Assembly (NCBI GenBank): GCA_033032175.1
Contig: CM065308.1
Coordinates: 22,436,952-22,500,951, forward strand
Source of the DNA: Saturnia japonica
Taxonomy: Eukaryota; Arthropoda; Insecta; Lepidoptera; Saturniidae
DNA length: 64,000 nucleotides
Reading direction: 5' to 3'
The first letter of the stretch is position 1; each line of letters starts with the position of its first letter. The translations under genes and the position numbers were made by a program. Of the stretch, positions 1 through 9,692 are shown piece after piece. The notes below the pieces were generated by a model. It was not told where the DNA came from, searched no databases, and was given only the letters and a program-made list of their open reading frames with translations.

Positions 1-61
1 GTTATGTTTACTGTCAAATGTCATTACTCCGTAAGAATCGATTTCTACTTATCTATTAAAT

Positions 62-386
62 TACAAACTGGTACCCGCGACTTCGCCTGCGTATTATTGG
101 ATATACACAGACTGATCTCGTAAAACGACAAACCAAAAGAAAATCATAGATGGGTTTGTCACTATATGTATGGTGGACGCGATCCCTACCACCCCGCATT
201 ATATTACTGCATATGCACCAGCTGATTTCGGAACACGAACATTATTTTACCCAGATAAAAAGTACCCTATGTGTTATTCTAGGTCATAGAATCTTTGTGA
301 CAAATTTCATATAAATCCGTTCAGCCGTGTTTGCATGATTGAGTAACAAACATCCACACTTTCACATTTATTATAAAGTAGGATTG
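62..386 (+). repeat. Interspersed repeat family E, copy 1
   Basis: CTGCGTATTATTGGATATAC near the head and ATCCGTTCAGCCG, GATTGAGTAACAAAC and ATTATAAAGTAGGATT at the tail. Shared with 30885-31310 and, inverted, 23990-24235. A non-LTR retroelement 3' end is likely but unproved. Confidence 0.75.
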
Positions 387-1380
387 TTTTACTGACATCT
401 ATCCATAGCTATCGTAACTAATTTAAGATTTATATTATTAATCACTAATCAGTGTCAATGCAAATGTCAGGTTTATGCGCCATCTAGTAACTAATGCAAG
501 AATTATTTTGGGAGATTACTCCATAATTATGAATCGATTTTCATCTAAGGTATGGAATTTTGTATCTATATACTCGTAAAGAGTAAGTCCAGTCCAGTCG
601 TCGAGTCGGAGCTAATTATATTACACTTATTTCGCATTAGTAAAAATCTACTAGGTACAAATTATTAAGGAGCCGATTGCTATAAAATGTTATCATCGTA
701 TTGGCATCATGTACTGCGAGAAGTATAGATCCCTCGCTGATTTGCAGTTGTAATGAAGCCAGCGGATGGAGGTGTGGATCAGTAAATCTAGAAGGAACCA
801 GATTTGATATTTTTTGAATTTGATTAATTGATTGATTTTGTTCCAATAGTAGCGCCTAATAAAGTAAACTAACTAAACTAAAATGTTTTATTCTATTTGG
901 AAACGATACGATTTGCAATAGCCCAATAGGTGGTGTGAATGAACATGTCACATGAAGCCGGTAACGGTTGAGGCCATGCCATCGTCACTAGTCCTCCAGC
1001 GAACACTTCGAAGGGGCTTCAACCGGAACTCGACTTGAAAGTCCAGTGTTTTTTGTTCCAGTCGATCGTGGTCGTGTTGCGATCTGCTTTTTGTCCGACC
1101 GCCGATGACGCGACATCCGGTTCGCGAGATTTTTGCTACTCACACATTAAAAGATAATTCGAGTGTAATTTATTTTCTTGTTCATTTGAAATGTAATAAG
1201 AGTTCTTGAGTAACTTGAGAGTTTAGAATTCATTCATCCTTATTCGAGTTACGTTTTGTACATGGATAAGTAACTATTTTAAATGAACAAGATCTTTTAA
1301 AATATTCTATCTATATATTAATATCTAATTATTGCATATATTATTTTTAAATTAACTATATACTAGGTGATGCAATTAAT
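387..1380. other. No gene seen
   Basis: A/T-rich. A GC-richer patch at about 940-1140 has a ~40-codon minus-strand frame and CTCAACCG/CGGTTGAG-like paired motifs; it may be a transposon remnant. Confidence 0.5.
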
Positions 1381-1900
1381 ATGTTTAAGATAATCAAAAA
1401 CGTCCGTCGCTCAGGAGAGGCAGCCAAATCATGCCCTAAACGCAAATTGAGTCAAAAAAGTTTGCTCGTTAGTGTATGGTGGATTTGTGCCTGCATTGTT
1501 CATTACAACATCTTAAGACCTAGCACAACAATTACTGAAGAGGAGTACTGTGAAAAATTGTAAATGATGATGCACAGCTGACCATCTGAAAACTACAGCG
1601 AGTTGTGACTGGAACCTTCCGTCACCCACAATACACACCACACCAGTCCTTACTTCAACTGATTAATATTTTTTTCTGAATTTGGATTGTTTGTTACCGA
1701 GAAAAAACTTGAAATCCGATGTAGCGGTTAAAAGCGCTAAAGAGTTCATCAATTCCCGACTCAAGGATTTCTATAGCAGAGGCATTAGTGAACTTCTATT
1801 AAAATGATAAAAGTGTATGGACAATAATTGCCAGCACTACGATCTATTAAATCGCTCATCTAAAACTACAATGAGAGAATTACAAAAAAGCCGAAATTTA
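1381..1900 (+). pseudogene. mariner transposase remnant (3' part)
   Basis: The plus strand encodes CPKRKLSQK, then SVWW and VHYN, the block between the first and second catalytic Asp of mariner transposases. A stop at 1561-1563 is followed by decayed C-terminal similarity, including an Lys-X-Phe-Ile-like block and a WxKCxDNN end near 1810-1835. Many frameshifts and stops; terminal repeats not resolved. It differs from the copy at 17439-18721. Confidence 0.7.
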
Positions 1901-2179
1901 CATTTTGGTGTCATAAGTTCCTGTTACAAAAACTATGTATAGAAAAAATATTACAATTGTTCGTACAATAAATAGTTTATAATAGAGGGAGTGAATGTCG
2001 TTAGGAAATTGGCTTGAATTCGCTAAATATTTATCAATTCCAAACTTTTAAAATTTTCTACTGAAAAATTACTTAAATGTAATTACGTCGTTATTCTATA
2101 GGATGAGCGTAATGTATAATTTTTTTTTTATTAATGTTTGGTCTTTTCTATGTAAAATGGGAATTTCATATTTAAACCT

Positions 2180-2183
2180 AGGT
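2180..2183. other. Target-site duplication AGGT, left copy
   Basis: AGGT immediately outside the 3' LTR, matched by AGGT at 10020-10023 outside the 5' LTR. A 4-bp duplication is usual for this retroelement group. Confidence 0.9.
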
Positions 2184-2491
2184 AGTTAAATTTCGGGAGC
2201 ACTGCCGAGGGTTTTTAAAAAAGTCTAAGACAAGACTGATTCTCAAGAAGCTTTATTAAGAATGCTTTTATTTGTTACAAATGTCTCTTTTATAAACTCT
2301 TATTCTATAAACACAAAGTGGGGCTGTTTACTATGAAATAATGAGAAATATGTCGCAATACATTCAGTCAAAACACCAGGTGTCTATCAGTAGTTTGCAG
2401 ACATAATATGGGTTAAAAACGTAACATCAGCATTTCTAACGTATGTACCAATTAACAAGACGTAATAAGAGAGGGTACAGACTGCATAACT
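2184..2491 (-). repeat. 3' LTR of the errantivirus
   Basis: 308-bp direct copy of 9712-10019. The last 13 codons of env, including its stop codon at 2452-2454, lie inside this LTR. AATAAA at 2252-2257 (minus strand) is the likely polyadenylation signal. Confidence 0.95.
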
Positions 2492-4180
2492 CCTCCCCCC
2501 TCAAGTTCGAAATTATCAGAGGGATGATTATCACTATGATTATTTCGATAGCAATAATTTTTACAAAAACTGAGCTTATATACTAAGAATACAAGAATTA
2601 ATAGAAATATAATCACATATAACAATAAAGTTCCGGCACTAACACTTTTTACATTAATAATTCTTTCACTTGATGTTTTTAGTTCACTTTCACTGATTTT
2701 TAAAAGATTATTTAAATGTTGAAGATTTATTAATTCACTGTTATCCAAATTGATGGGTTCACGTTGCAATTGTTGCTCAGTAATTGTTATTTCGGGAAGA
2801 TTAATAATCGGTAATTTTGACATCTTCAAATTACTCGTAGTAATATGGTGAGCTTTTAGCGTAATTTCACCAATTTTAACATCGCAATGGTCATCTAGGA
2901 CGAGGAAGTATGTCCCTTCTATATTTTCTTTCGTTATTTCGTCGTTACAAATTTTTGATAATATATTCTCAGCGTTACTATGAAGAATCCATCTCTCTTT
3001 TCCAATTGGTTGTATCTTAATGGTCTTGATTTCAACTGGTACTGGATGACAAGAACTCGTATTCGAAGAAAATTGAATTAATGCTGTTATGCAAGTGTCT
3101 TCTGAAGTTGTTCGAGAATCATCCTCGTGACACAGGAACATTTCGTCGTGAAGTTCATTACAAGGTAAAGTGAGCGAGACAAATTTAGACCCTTTTACTA
3201 ATAGGTAAGGAAATTTAGGAATAATGATGGTGGTATGATTAGAAGGATTGGTCATAGGTATTGGAATTGCTCTGTAGTATGTATAAATTTCATCTCTAAT
3301 TATTGGTATATCTAAAATGAATGTTATTTGACTTCCTTTTGTATAAGCTTTAAGCTCTATACATTGCTCTATTTTAACTAAATTGTCATAACTTACTGGA
3401 TACACAAGTTTGTAGAATTTCTCTATCTTTTTTAACAATTCTAATAATTCATTTGAGTTTATAAGAGATTGGTGTAATATTTTTAATTTACTGAATGCCA
3501 GAGAAGTTTCAATTTCATTCAACCGAATGTAGAGTAGTTGAAAATTATGGAAAAATAAATTATAAACATTAATAAAATTATGGGTAGTTATATCAATATT
3601 AGTTTGATTTATTAATTTTTTTATTTCTCGTAACTCTTTATCTATTCGAATGAAATTGTCCTTCGTGAAATTTGTTATCTTTATCATTGATTCAGAAATA
3701 TCTGATATTAAGGTTACCTTTTTAATGAGTGTATTTTGGCGTGTCGTTAGAGAATCAATCATATTTTTATATCTTAAAGCATCATTATGATCTAAGTTAC
3801 CAGTTATAAGCTTAATAATAGATCCAAGAGGATTGAGAAGTCCACGTTTAATTCTAGTTGATGGAGATAACTGTTCTAATTTTTGAATACTAATATTCAT
3901 TACATAATTCGTTTGAAGCTTTACATTAAAAAGTTGAACATTAGATGTTTCATTATCAAAATGTGTTTTTAAATATTGATTAAATTTAGTATATCTTTTT
4001 ATATTGAATTCTAAATCCTCACGTATCAGACTTAAATCTAAAATCTTAATTATTGTCCACTTATCATAACTTACACTAGCTTGACCTTGTTTCACAAGGA
4101 CTATACCGGGATTTTTATCGATTCTGTGAAGTTGAAGGGCGTGAATCCTGATGATCAGAGCCAGGAGCCCGAGGAGGTAC
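2452..4180 (-). CDS. env: Errantivirus Env, baculovirus F-like fusion glycoprotein (3' coding exon)
   Basis: An open frame of ~547 codons from 4095, but the codon at 4095 is GTG and the frame stays open upstream to a stop at 4195-4197. The extra stretch encodes a Leu/Ile-rich hydrophobic signal-peptide-like segment, so coding probably begins at a splice acceptor near 4181. Counted from the GTG, a furin-type RIKR lies at residues 81-84 and is followed by a Gly-Leu-Leu hydrophobic segment with the spacing of the fusion peptide in baculovirus F and errantivirus Env. A coiled-coil-prone region follows, then a membrane anchor at ~488-508 and a short cytoplasmic tail. Asn-X-Ser/Thr sites are common. 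The role is presumed membrane fusion and cell-to-cell spread. The final codons run through the polypurine tract into the 3' LTR. No internal stop is present. Confidence 0.92.
2492..2502 (-). other. Polypurine tract
   Basis: GAGGGGGGAGG on the minus strand directly abuts the 3' LTR, in the position needed to prime plus-strand DNA synthesis. It also encodes the Glu-Gly-Gly-Gly stretch near the end of env, so the tract is under both coding and replication constraint. Confidence 0.85.
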
Positions 4181-7100
4181 CTGCGAAGGTCGTTTTATAT
4201 CCTTAATAGGCACGTTTGTTTTTCGAGTTTTCATTTTTACAGGACAGATATTTCTGTCAATTTTACCATATACTTGTGCTTTTTGATAACGCGGTTTATC
4301 TTTACTTCGCCTTGTATTAACACCTTTTACAAATATAGTGTCCTCTTCTTGAATATCAAATGATGTTTCACCACCACGTTTTGTTTTAATCTTTTCTTTA
4401 TTTTCAATTACTTTGTCTGTTAAATATTTATAAAGATATTTCGTTCGTTTCATATGATCGTTTACTAATTGTTGCGTATATTGTTTGTTAAAGTTTACTT
4501 CAAAAGTACTATTAGAATCAGTGTGTCCAAAAACTACTTCAAATGGTGTAAGACCAGTCGTTGAGTGAATGGTTTGATTGTATGACATAATTGCATAAGT
4601 CATAACGTTAGCCGCGTCAGTTATTTTATGTTCATATTTAGCGATACGATATATTTCTAAAATAGTTGAATGGAATCTTTCAATTAAACCCATAGAATTA
4701 GGATTATGTGGAGTGCTTATGTGTAATTCTATTTTATAAAATTGTAATGTTTCTTTTAAAAGTGTATTGTTGAATTCAGTACCAGAATCAGCACTGATCT
4801 TATTTGGTACGCCATAAAATGAGAAAAATTTAATTAAGGCACGAACTACTTCAGGTGTAGAGCGATTGGATATTTCAAAAGCCTGACCTAGTTTACTGAA
4901 AGCATCTATTATGGTAAGGAAGTAGCTTCCTTCTATAGAGAATATATCTATAAATATTTCAGCAAAAGGTTTTGTTTGAGTTTGCGTTAACATTAATTCT
5001 GGTTTTAAAGGTTTGCGATCATATTTTAGAGTTTTACAAGTTTCACAAGAATTGATTACAGAAGCGACTGTTATATCCATATTTGTCCAAAAATAATTAC
5101 GCTTTAATTTCATAAGAGTTTCTTTGATTCCACGGTGACTTGTTTTACCTTGATGATAAGCAAGTATAGTGGCACGTTGCTCTTTTTCATCACCTAAGTA
5201 TATAACTCTTTTAGTACATTCATATATTTTGACGGTATCTTTTTTAAATAGTTTTATCACGGCATTTGTAAATTGTTTACGGTGAATTTCGCTCTCAAAG
5301 TAAAAGAAATATTTAATTTTAGGTTTTATATATTCTAAAAGAAATTTCTTAACAAGGTTAGTGTTGTTTACAGGTAAATGTACTTCCAAAATTTTTTGTT
5401 TTTCATGTGATAAGTCTTTTATTGATAATTGGTTTCTGTTCCAAGTAAAAATAAGGATTTGATTAGGTTTTGTGTCGATGGCTTCTTCAATAATGGGAAT
5501 ACCATTCGTATCAATATCTTCAGCAGAATGTATGGTTTCCGGTAATGAACAGGCAGTAATAGTACTGGATGAAGGAGAACGAATTGGGTGAGTTAAAGTC
5601 TTATCGGAATCTGAAGGAATAGTTAACGTTTCTGATGAGTCTGAAATTAGTATTGGACTCTCAGATCGTTCAGTGTCACTCAGGTTTACTCGTAAGGACA
5701 TATCGTCCTTTAATATATTTAATTTAATTCGTGATAGAGCATCAGCATTACTATTTTGTTTACCGTTCTTGTATATTATGTCAAAATCGAACTCAGCTAG
5801 TCTCAATTTCCATCTAGTAAGTTTACTATTAGGTTCTTTCAGTGAATTTAACCATGCTAAAGGTCTGTGGTCAGTAAATATTGTGAATTTGCGTCCATAC
5901 AGGTAAGGACGGAAGTGTTTTACTGCCCAAACGATGGCTAACAGTTCCTTTTCTATTGTACTGTAACGTGTTTCTGCATCATTAAGAGTACGACTTGCAT
6001 ATGCGATAGGTTTTTCATTTCCAACTGATCCTTGTGAAAGGACAGCGCCTAAAGCGTAGTTTGACGCGTCTGTTGTTAAAATGAAGGGTTTAGAAAAATC
6101 AGGAAACTGTAATATAGGAGCATTCACAAGTAGCTCTTTACATTTTTGAAAAGCTTGAACATATGATTCATTAATTTCAATTTTATTTTTCTTTTTCAAA
6201 CACGATGTAAGGGGTTGTGTAATTTTTGAAAAATCCTTTATGAATTTTCGGTAGTAGCCTATCAGGCCAAGAAAACTTTTAATTTCAGTGGATGTTCTGG
6301 GGAGTGGGAAGGCAAGTACTGCCCTGATTTTATCATCATTTGGTTGTAAACCATGCTTCGTAATTTTGTGTCCTAAGTAGAGTACATCTTTTTTAAAAAA
6401 CTCACATTTATCGAGAGTTACTTTAAGATTGGTTTGTTTGAGACGATCGAACACTTTTCTTAGCTTCTCTACATGTTCTTGTATACTACTAGAATAAATG
6501 ATGATGTCATCTAAATATACTAAGCAATGTATACCTTGCAACCCACGTAACACGTTATCCATTGCGCGTTGAAATGTTGCAGGTGCTGTTTTAAGTCCAA
6601 ATGGCATCCGTGTAAATTCAAAATGTCCCATTGGTGTAGTGAATGCAGTTTTGGGTCTATCTTGTTCATCAACTTCAATTTGGTGGTACCCACTTGCTAA
6701 ATCCAATGTACTGAAGTAAGTAGATTTCCCTAACTTGTCGAATAAATCATTAATATTTGGTAAAGGATACTTATCATCAGTAGTAATATCATTTATACGT
6801 CGATAGTCTACAACCATTCTAAATTTCTGTTCACCGGAGGCGTCCATCTTTTTTGGAACTAGGTGTACGGGTGCACTCCATGGTGAAAACGATTCTTGTA
6901 TAACATTATCTTTTAGTAATTTTTCAACTTGTTTCTGTATTTCATCGTTTTGCGATGGTGGAAGTCGGTATTGCCGTATGAAAATTGGATCTTCATTTTT
7001 AGTCCGGATTCGATGTTTTACTTGATTAGAAAATGTAAGAGGCAGTTTATCACAATAGAATATATCCCTGTATTCAAAACAAAGTTTTTCTATTGCTTCT

Positions 7101-7879
7101 CGTTCTTCTTGATTAGCATGATCTAATCGGAGTTTCGATAAATTTTGTGTAAGTAATTCATCAATCTCAAAATCATTTAATTGTTGCCCGGTTGATAAAT
7201 TTATTTTGCAAGTATTATTATTAAGGCTGGTTATATTCAATGGTTCGTTAAAAGTTAAAGTCACACTATCTTGCGAAGCATTCTGCATGACTGTTGTTGC
7301 AAATGAATCTTTGCAAGTAACTATAGCGCTAGGCATACGTACTTCATTTCCAAAATTTTTAAAATTAATTATTGCTTCACCATTAATTAAATTTGTAGGC
7401 ACCTTAACACGGGTTTCAGTGCGTGGTTCTAGCGTTATTTCCCACGGGGGACTATAAATTATTGGAATTTCTGTATTTTGTGTCCGTAAAATTAAATTTT
7501 TCATGTCTATAGTCGCGTTCAATATTTTTAATAAGTTAGAACCTATTAATCCGTCATATCTTCCATCTACATTATATATATAAAATTTATGATTCATCGG
7601 ACTTTTAAAACTTTCCAATAAAGGTATATCTATAACTTCGTCATGTAGGCTACGTCCATGTGTACTAATAACTTCAAAAGGATCAATATATTTATAATCT
7701 GAAAAATATTCATCAGCTTTAGCGGGACTAATAAAACTTCTGGTACTTCCGGTATCAATCATTAAACGAGCATCAATTTCAGGAATATAAATATGCGGTA
7801 GTTTATTTATGCCGTCATAATTTAAGTGTACTATTTCTGGGGGTCGCTCTTGGAGGCTTTTATAGGAAAATTTACGCAT
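4115..7879 (-). CDS. pol: Errantivirus Pol polyprotein: protease, RT, RNase H, integrase
   Basis: Uninterrupted 1,254-codon frame. An aspartic protease has DTGS at residues 42-45. Reverse transcriptase follows (~280-560) with the YLDD catalytic box at 455-458 preceded by the FGLK/TAPATFQ region. RNase H (~595-720) shows TTDAS at 602-606, the E of TIEKE near 643-645, FTDH at 668-671 and NADALSR at 711-717. Integrase has an HHCC finger (H909, H915, C945, C948) and a DD35E triad (D978, D1031, E1067). All catalytic residues are present, so the enzyme looks functional. A Ser/Thr/acid-rich linker (~730-800) separates RNase H and integrase. It is expressed as a Gag-Pol fusion by -1 frameshifting. 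The last ~80 nt overlap the env frame and hold the likely env splice acceptor. The C-terminal tail is Pro/Arg-rich, without a chromodomain. Confidence 0.97.
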   Translation of the reverse strand: MRKFSYKSLQERPPEIVHLNYDGINKLPHIYIPEIDARLMIDTGSTRSFISPAKADEYFSDYKYIDPFEVISTHGRSLHDEVIDIPLLESFKSPMNHKFYIYNVDGRYDGLIGSNLLKILNATIDMKNLILRTQNTEIPIIYSPPWEITLEPRTETRVKVPTNLINGEAIINFKNFGNEVRMPSAIVTCKDSFATTVMQNASQDSVTLTFNEPLNITSLNNNTCKINLSTGQQLNDFEIDELLTQNLSKLRLDHANQEEREAIEKLCFEYRDIFYCDKLPLTFSNQVKHRIRTKNEDPIFIRQYRLPPSQNDEIQKQVEKLLKDNVIQESFSPWSAPVHLVPKKMDASGEQKFRMVVDYRRINDITTDDKYPLPNINDLFDKLGKSTYFSTLDLASGYHQIEVDEQDRPKTAFTTPMGHFEFTRMPFGLKTAPATFQRAMDNVLRGLQGIHCLVYLDDIIIYSSSIQEHVEKLRKVFDRLKQTNLKVTLDKCEFFKKDVLYLGHKITKHGLQPNDDKIRAVLAFPLPRTSTEIKSFLGLIGYYRKFIKDFSKITQPLTSCLKKKNKIEINESYVQAFQKCKELLVNAPILQFPDFSKPFILTTDASNYALGAVLSQGSVGNEKPIAYASRTLNDAETRYSTIEKELLAIVWAVKHFRPYLYGRKFTIFTDHRPLAWLNSLKEPNSKLTRWKLRLAEFDFDIIYKNGKQNSNADALSRIKLNILKDDMSLRVNLSDTERSESPILISDSSETLTIPSDSDKTLTHPIRSPSSSTITACSLPETIHSAEDIDTNGIPIIEEAIDTKPNQILIFTWNRNQLSIKDLSHEKQKILEVHLPVNNTNLVKKFLLEYIKPKIKYFFYFESEIHRKQFTNAVIKLFKKDTVKIYECTKRVIYLGDEKEQRATILAYHQGKTSHRGIKETLMKLKRNYFWTNMDITVASVINSCETCKTLKYDRKPLKPELMLTQTQTKPFAEIFIDIFSIEGSYFLTIIDAFSKLGQAFEISNRSTPEVVRALIKFFSFYGVPNKISADSGTEFNNTLLKETLQFYKIELHISTPHNPNSMGLIERFHSTILEIYRIAKYEHKITDAANVMTYAIMSYNQTIHSTTGLTPFEVVFGHTDSNSTFEVNFNKQYTQQLVNDHMKRTKYLYKYLTDKVIENKEKIKTKRGGETSFDIQEEDTIFVKGVNTRRSKDKPRYQKAQVYGKIDRNICPVKMKTRKTNVPIKDIKRPSQVPPRAPGSDHQDSRPSTSQNR
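4181..4183 (-). promoter_or_regulatory. Candidate splice acceptor for env inside pol
   Basis: CAG on the minus strand just downstream of the last in-frame stop (4195-4197) and just upstream of the env signal-peptide-like segment. Its phase agrees with the donor at 9521. The pyrimidine tract is short, so strength is uncertain. Confidence 0.55.
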
Positions 7880-9105
7880 TCATTTTCAGCTTCTTCAGTT
7901 TCAACAGGTTCTATGTTTTCATGATAATCGTCATAAGCAGTTTGTTGATTATCGTCAATGAAATAATGATTTTCATATTCTGTATAATCAGGTTGATAGT
8001 CTTGGTATTCAATTTCAGGGTCGTTCATTTCTAAAGACTCTATCATATTTTGTCTAATAGGACGAGCTGTGCGCATTGACACATCGCTTGCCTGAAATTG
8101 AGGTGGATTACGTTGAGGTTGATTTTGTGGTGGTATACCAAATTTAAATTGTTGATTTGGCATGCTGAAATTAGGTCGGTTTTGTGTATTGTTAAATTGT
8201 GGTTTGAACCCTTGTTGATTAGGAATACCGAATTTAAAATTATTATTTCCAAAATTTGGTTTATATCCTTGTTGGTTTAGGTTAGGTCTGAATTGTACAT
8301 TTTGATTTGGAATACCGAATTTAAAATTATTATTATACGGTTTAAAATTATTTTGTGTTTGGTATGGAATTCCGAATTTAAAATTTTGTTGTCCGGAATT
8401 AAATGTATTTGGCACAAATGCAGGTTGAGGTTTGAAATTATTATTAAAATTATTTGTTAAAGTAGGCGTGAAAAATTGTTGAACTGGTTTAATATTAGAT
8501 TTATTTTTATTTTTAGAATTGTACTGATATTGAAAATTGACCTCCTCCATGACAACACTTAGTGCGTTTTCTAAAACGGTACAACCTTTAAGTCGCACAA
8601 TTCGAATTAAATCCTCTGGTAAATTATATAAAAATACATTCAAGCACATATTATTATAGATAATCATTTTAGCGGCTTTGAGGCCTTCATCAGTTAATAA
8701 ATTGACCTTGGAGAAGAGGGTGCAGCGTGTTTGTTGTATCCTGTTACAAAATTGCGTATATGTTTCACCAACTTTAATTTTTAAATTTTCCAACTCAATT
8801 GCCACACACTCTTCCGATCTAGGATCACCAAAATGTTGAATCAAAACAGCTCTTAATTGTTCCCAAGTTGTTATGTCTTCTCTTTCACTTAGTAGAGCAG
8901 CGGCTTTACCACATAATCTACTAGTTATAGCATGAAACACATATGTAGTTTGAACAACATTGTTTGATCCGCTAAAATTTCTGATTATATATTCACTTTT
9001 TTTAATAAATAAATTTAAAGTATTTTGATCACCATCGTACTTGGGAATTAAACTTAAAAGTTCTTTTGATACTAATTGAATTGTTGATTCATTGTTGCGT
9101 TGCAT
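7831..9105 (-). CDS. gag: Errantivirus Gag polyprotein with FKFGIP repeats
   Basis: Complete 424-residue frame starting at a true ATG. Residues ~1-195 resemble the helical capsid region of LTR-element Gag proteins (first gene, ~420 aa, charged amphipathic helices). Residues ~205-340 are rich in Gln, Asn, Phe and Pro and contain four FKFGIP motifs (242-247, 261-266, 290-295, 320-325), each followed by Q/N-rich spacers. Residues ~361-410 are acidic and Tyr-rich. No CCHC zinc knuckle is visible, as in other errantivirus Gags, so RNA binding must use another region. The frame ends 49 nt inside pol, which is reached by -1 frameshifting. The role is assembly of the particle and packaging of genomic RNA in the cytoplasm. 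Family assignment is by position, length and pol/env linkage rather than by a signature motif. Confidence 0.93.
   Translation of the reverse strand: MQRNNESTIQLVSKELLSLIPKYDGDQNTLNLFIKKSEYIIRNFSGSNNVVQTTYVFHAITSRLCGKAAALLSEREDITTWEQLRAVLIQHFGDPRSEECVAIELENLKIKVGETYTQFCNRIQQTRCTLFSKVNLLTDEGLKAAKMIIYNNMCLNVFLYNLPEDLIRIVRLKGCTVLENALSVVMEEVNFQYQYNSKNKNKSNIKPVQQFFTPTLTNNFNNNFKPQPAFVPNTFNSGQQNFKFGIPYQTQNNFKPYNNNFKFGIPNQNVQFRPNLNQQGYKPNFGNNNFKFGIPNQQGFKPQFNNTQNRPNFSMPNQQFKFGIPPQNQPQRNPPQFQASDVSMRTARPIRQNMIESLEMNDPEIEYQDYQPDYTEYENHYFIDDNQQTAYDDYHENIEPVETEEAENECVNFPIKASKSDPQK
7867..7873 (-). promoter_or_regulatory. -1 ribosomal frameshift slippery site A AAT TTT
   Basis: In the gag/pol overlap the minus strand reads A AAT TTT in the gag frame, a canonical X XXY YYZ heptamer. 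Slipping one base back gives AAA TTT in the pol frame, which is exactly -1 relative to gag. The heptamer is near the end of gag, 13 codons before its stop. No downstream pseudoknot was established by eye. Confidence 0.75.
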
Positions 9106-9332
9106 TTTGAGTTGTATTTATTTAATTAAACACACACAAAGTAAAATTCACAAAATTAAAATTCACAAAATAATATTTTCAAAATAAAATTCACAAAATA
9201 AATCTTATAACAAAATTATCAAAATCAAAATTCTCAAAATTAAAATTATCGAAATTAAAATTATCAAATTAAAATTCTCAAAATTAATATTTATTATTAA
9301 TATTTCTCAATATCTTATAATCTATGAAGTCA

Positions 9333-9450
9333 AATAACTTTCGACGATTTTTATTCGAAAATTATGAAAAATAATTTTCAACGATGTTTGTTTGAAAATT
9401 ATAAAAATTTGTTAAATAATTTTCAACGATTTTTGTTTGAAAATTATAAC
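9333..9450. repeat. Three tandem stem-loop repeats in the leader
   Basis: Copies start near 9333, 9370 and 9415, each about 36 nt. In each, AATTTTC (AACTTTC in the first) and GAAAATT can pair around an ACGATNTTTNTTT centre. They lie between the env donor and gag, so they are kept in genomic RNA and removed from spliced env RNA. Confidence 0.75.
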
Positions 9451-9515
9451 AATGTCCAACGAAAAATACAACCACAGAAAATAACAAGGACGAGACAAGG
9501 ATTGTAAAAATGGTC

Positions 9516-9538
9516 ACTTACAGTCTGCTCGTTCCCAT
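9516..9538 (-). promoter_or_regulatory. Leader ATG and splice donor for the env mRNA
   Basis: A perfect GTAAGT donor lies at 9516-9521 on the minus strand. A leader ATG at 9536-9538 opens a 17-nt coding stub that ends at the donor in phase 2. The candidate acceptor at 4181-4182 begins its exon on the third base of a codon, so the phases match. This would supply the start codon env lacks. Spliced env messages are known for errantiviruses; the specific junction here is inference. Confidence 0.65.
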
Positions 9539-9692
9539 GTCTTGCCGTATAGCTGCTTTCGCTTTTAGGACAGGATCTCTCGGAAATAGATGTGGAACCC
9601 GACGTTAACTTATTTATTGGTTCGTAGATACTCAAAATCTGCACATGAGACCGATTTGTAAGACTCGAACACAGACTTTTATTGTTGATTGA

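Larger units (their letters stand above)
9106..9690 (-). other. Errantivirus 5' leader with A/T-rich repeats
   Basis: About 585 nt between primer site and gag ATG. The half nearest gag (about 9130-9300) is a run of degenerate AAAATTCACAAAATTAA-like units. The middle (9333-9450) has three ~36-nt direct repeats, each itself an inverted repeat. The half nearest the LTR holds the ATG and donor for env. Long repeated leaders carry insulators in gypsy and Idefix; whether this one does is unknown. Confidence 0.8.

Noticed and set aside
4151..7457. Plus-strand frames of 65-83 codons inside pol
   Set aside because: Antisense shadows of pol with no domain or start context.
8043..8280. Overlapping frames on both strands inside the gag repeat region
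   Set aside because: Produced by the FKFGIP-encoding repeats in other frames.
9444..9644. 66-codon leader frame on the minus strand as a separate gene
   Set aside because: It starts with GTG, not ATG, and runs across the env splice donor; it is leader sequence.
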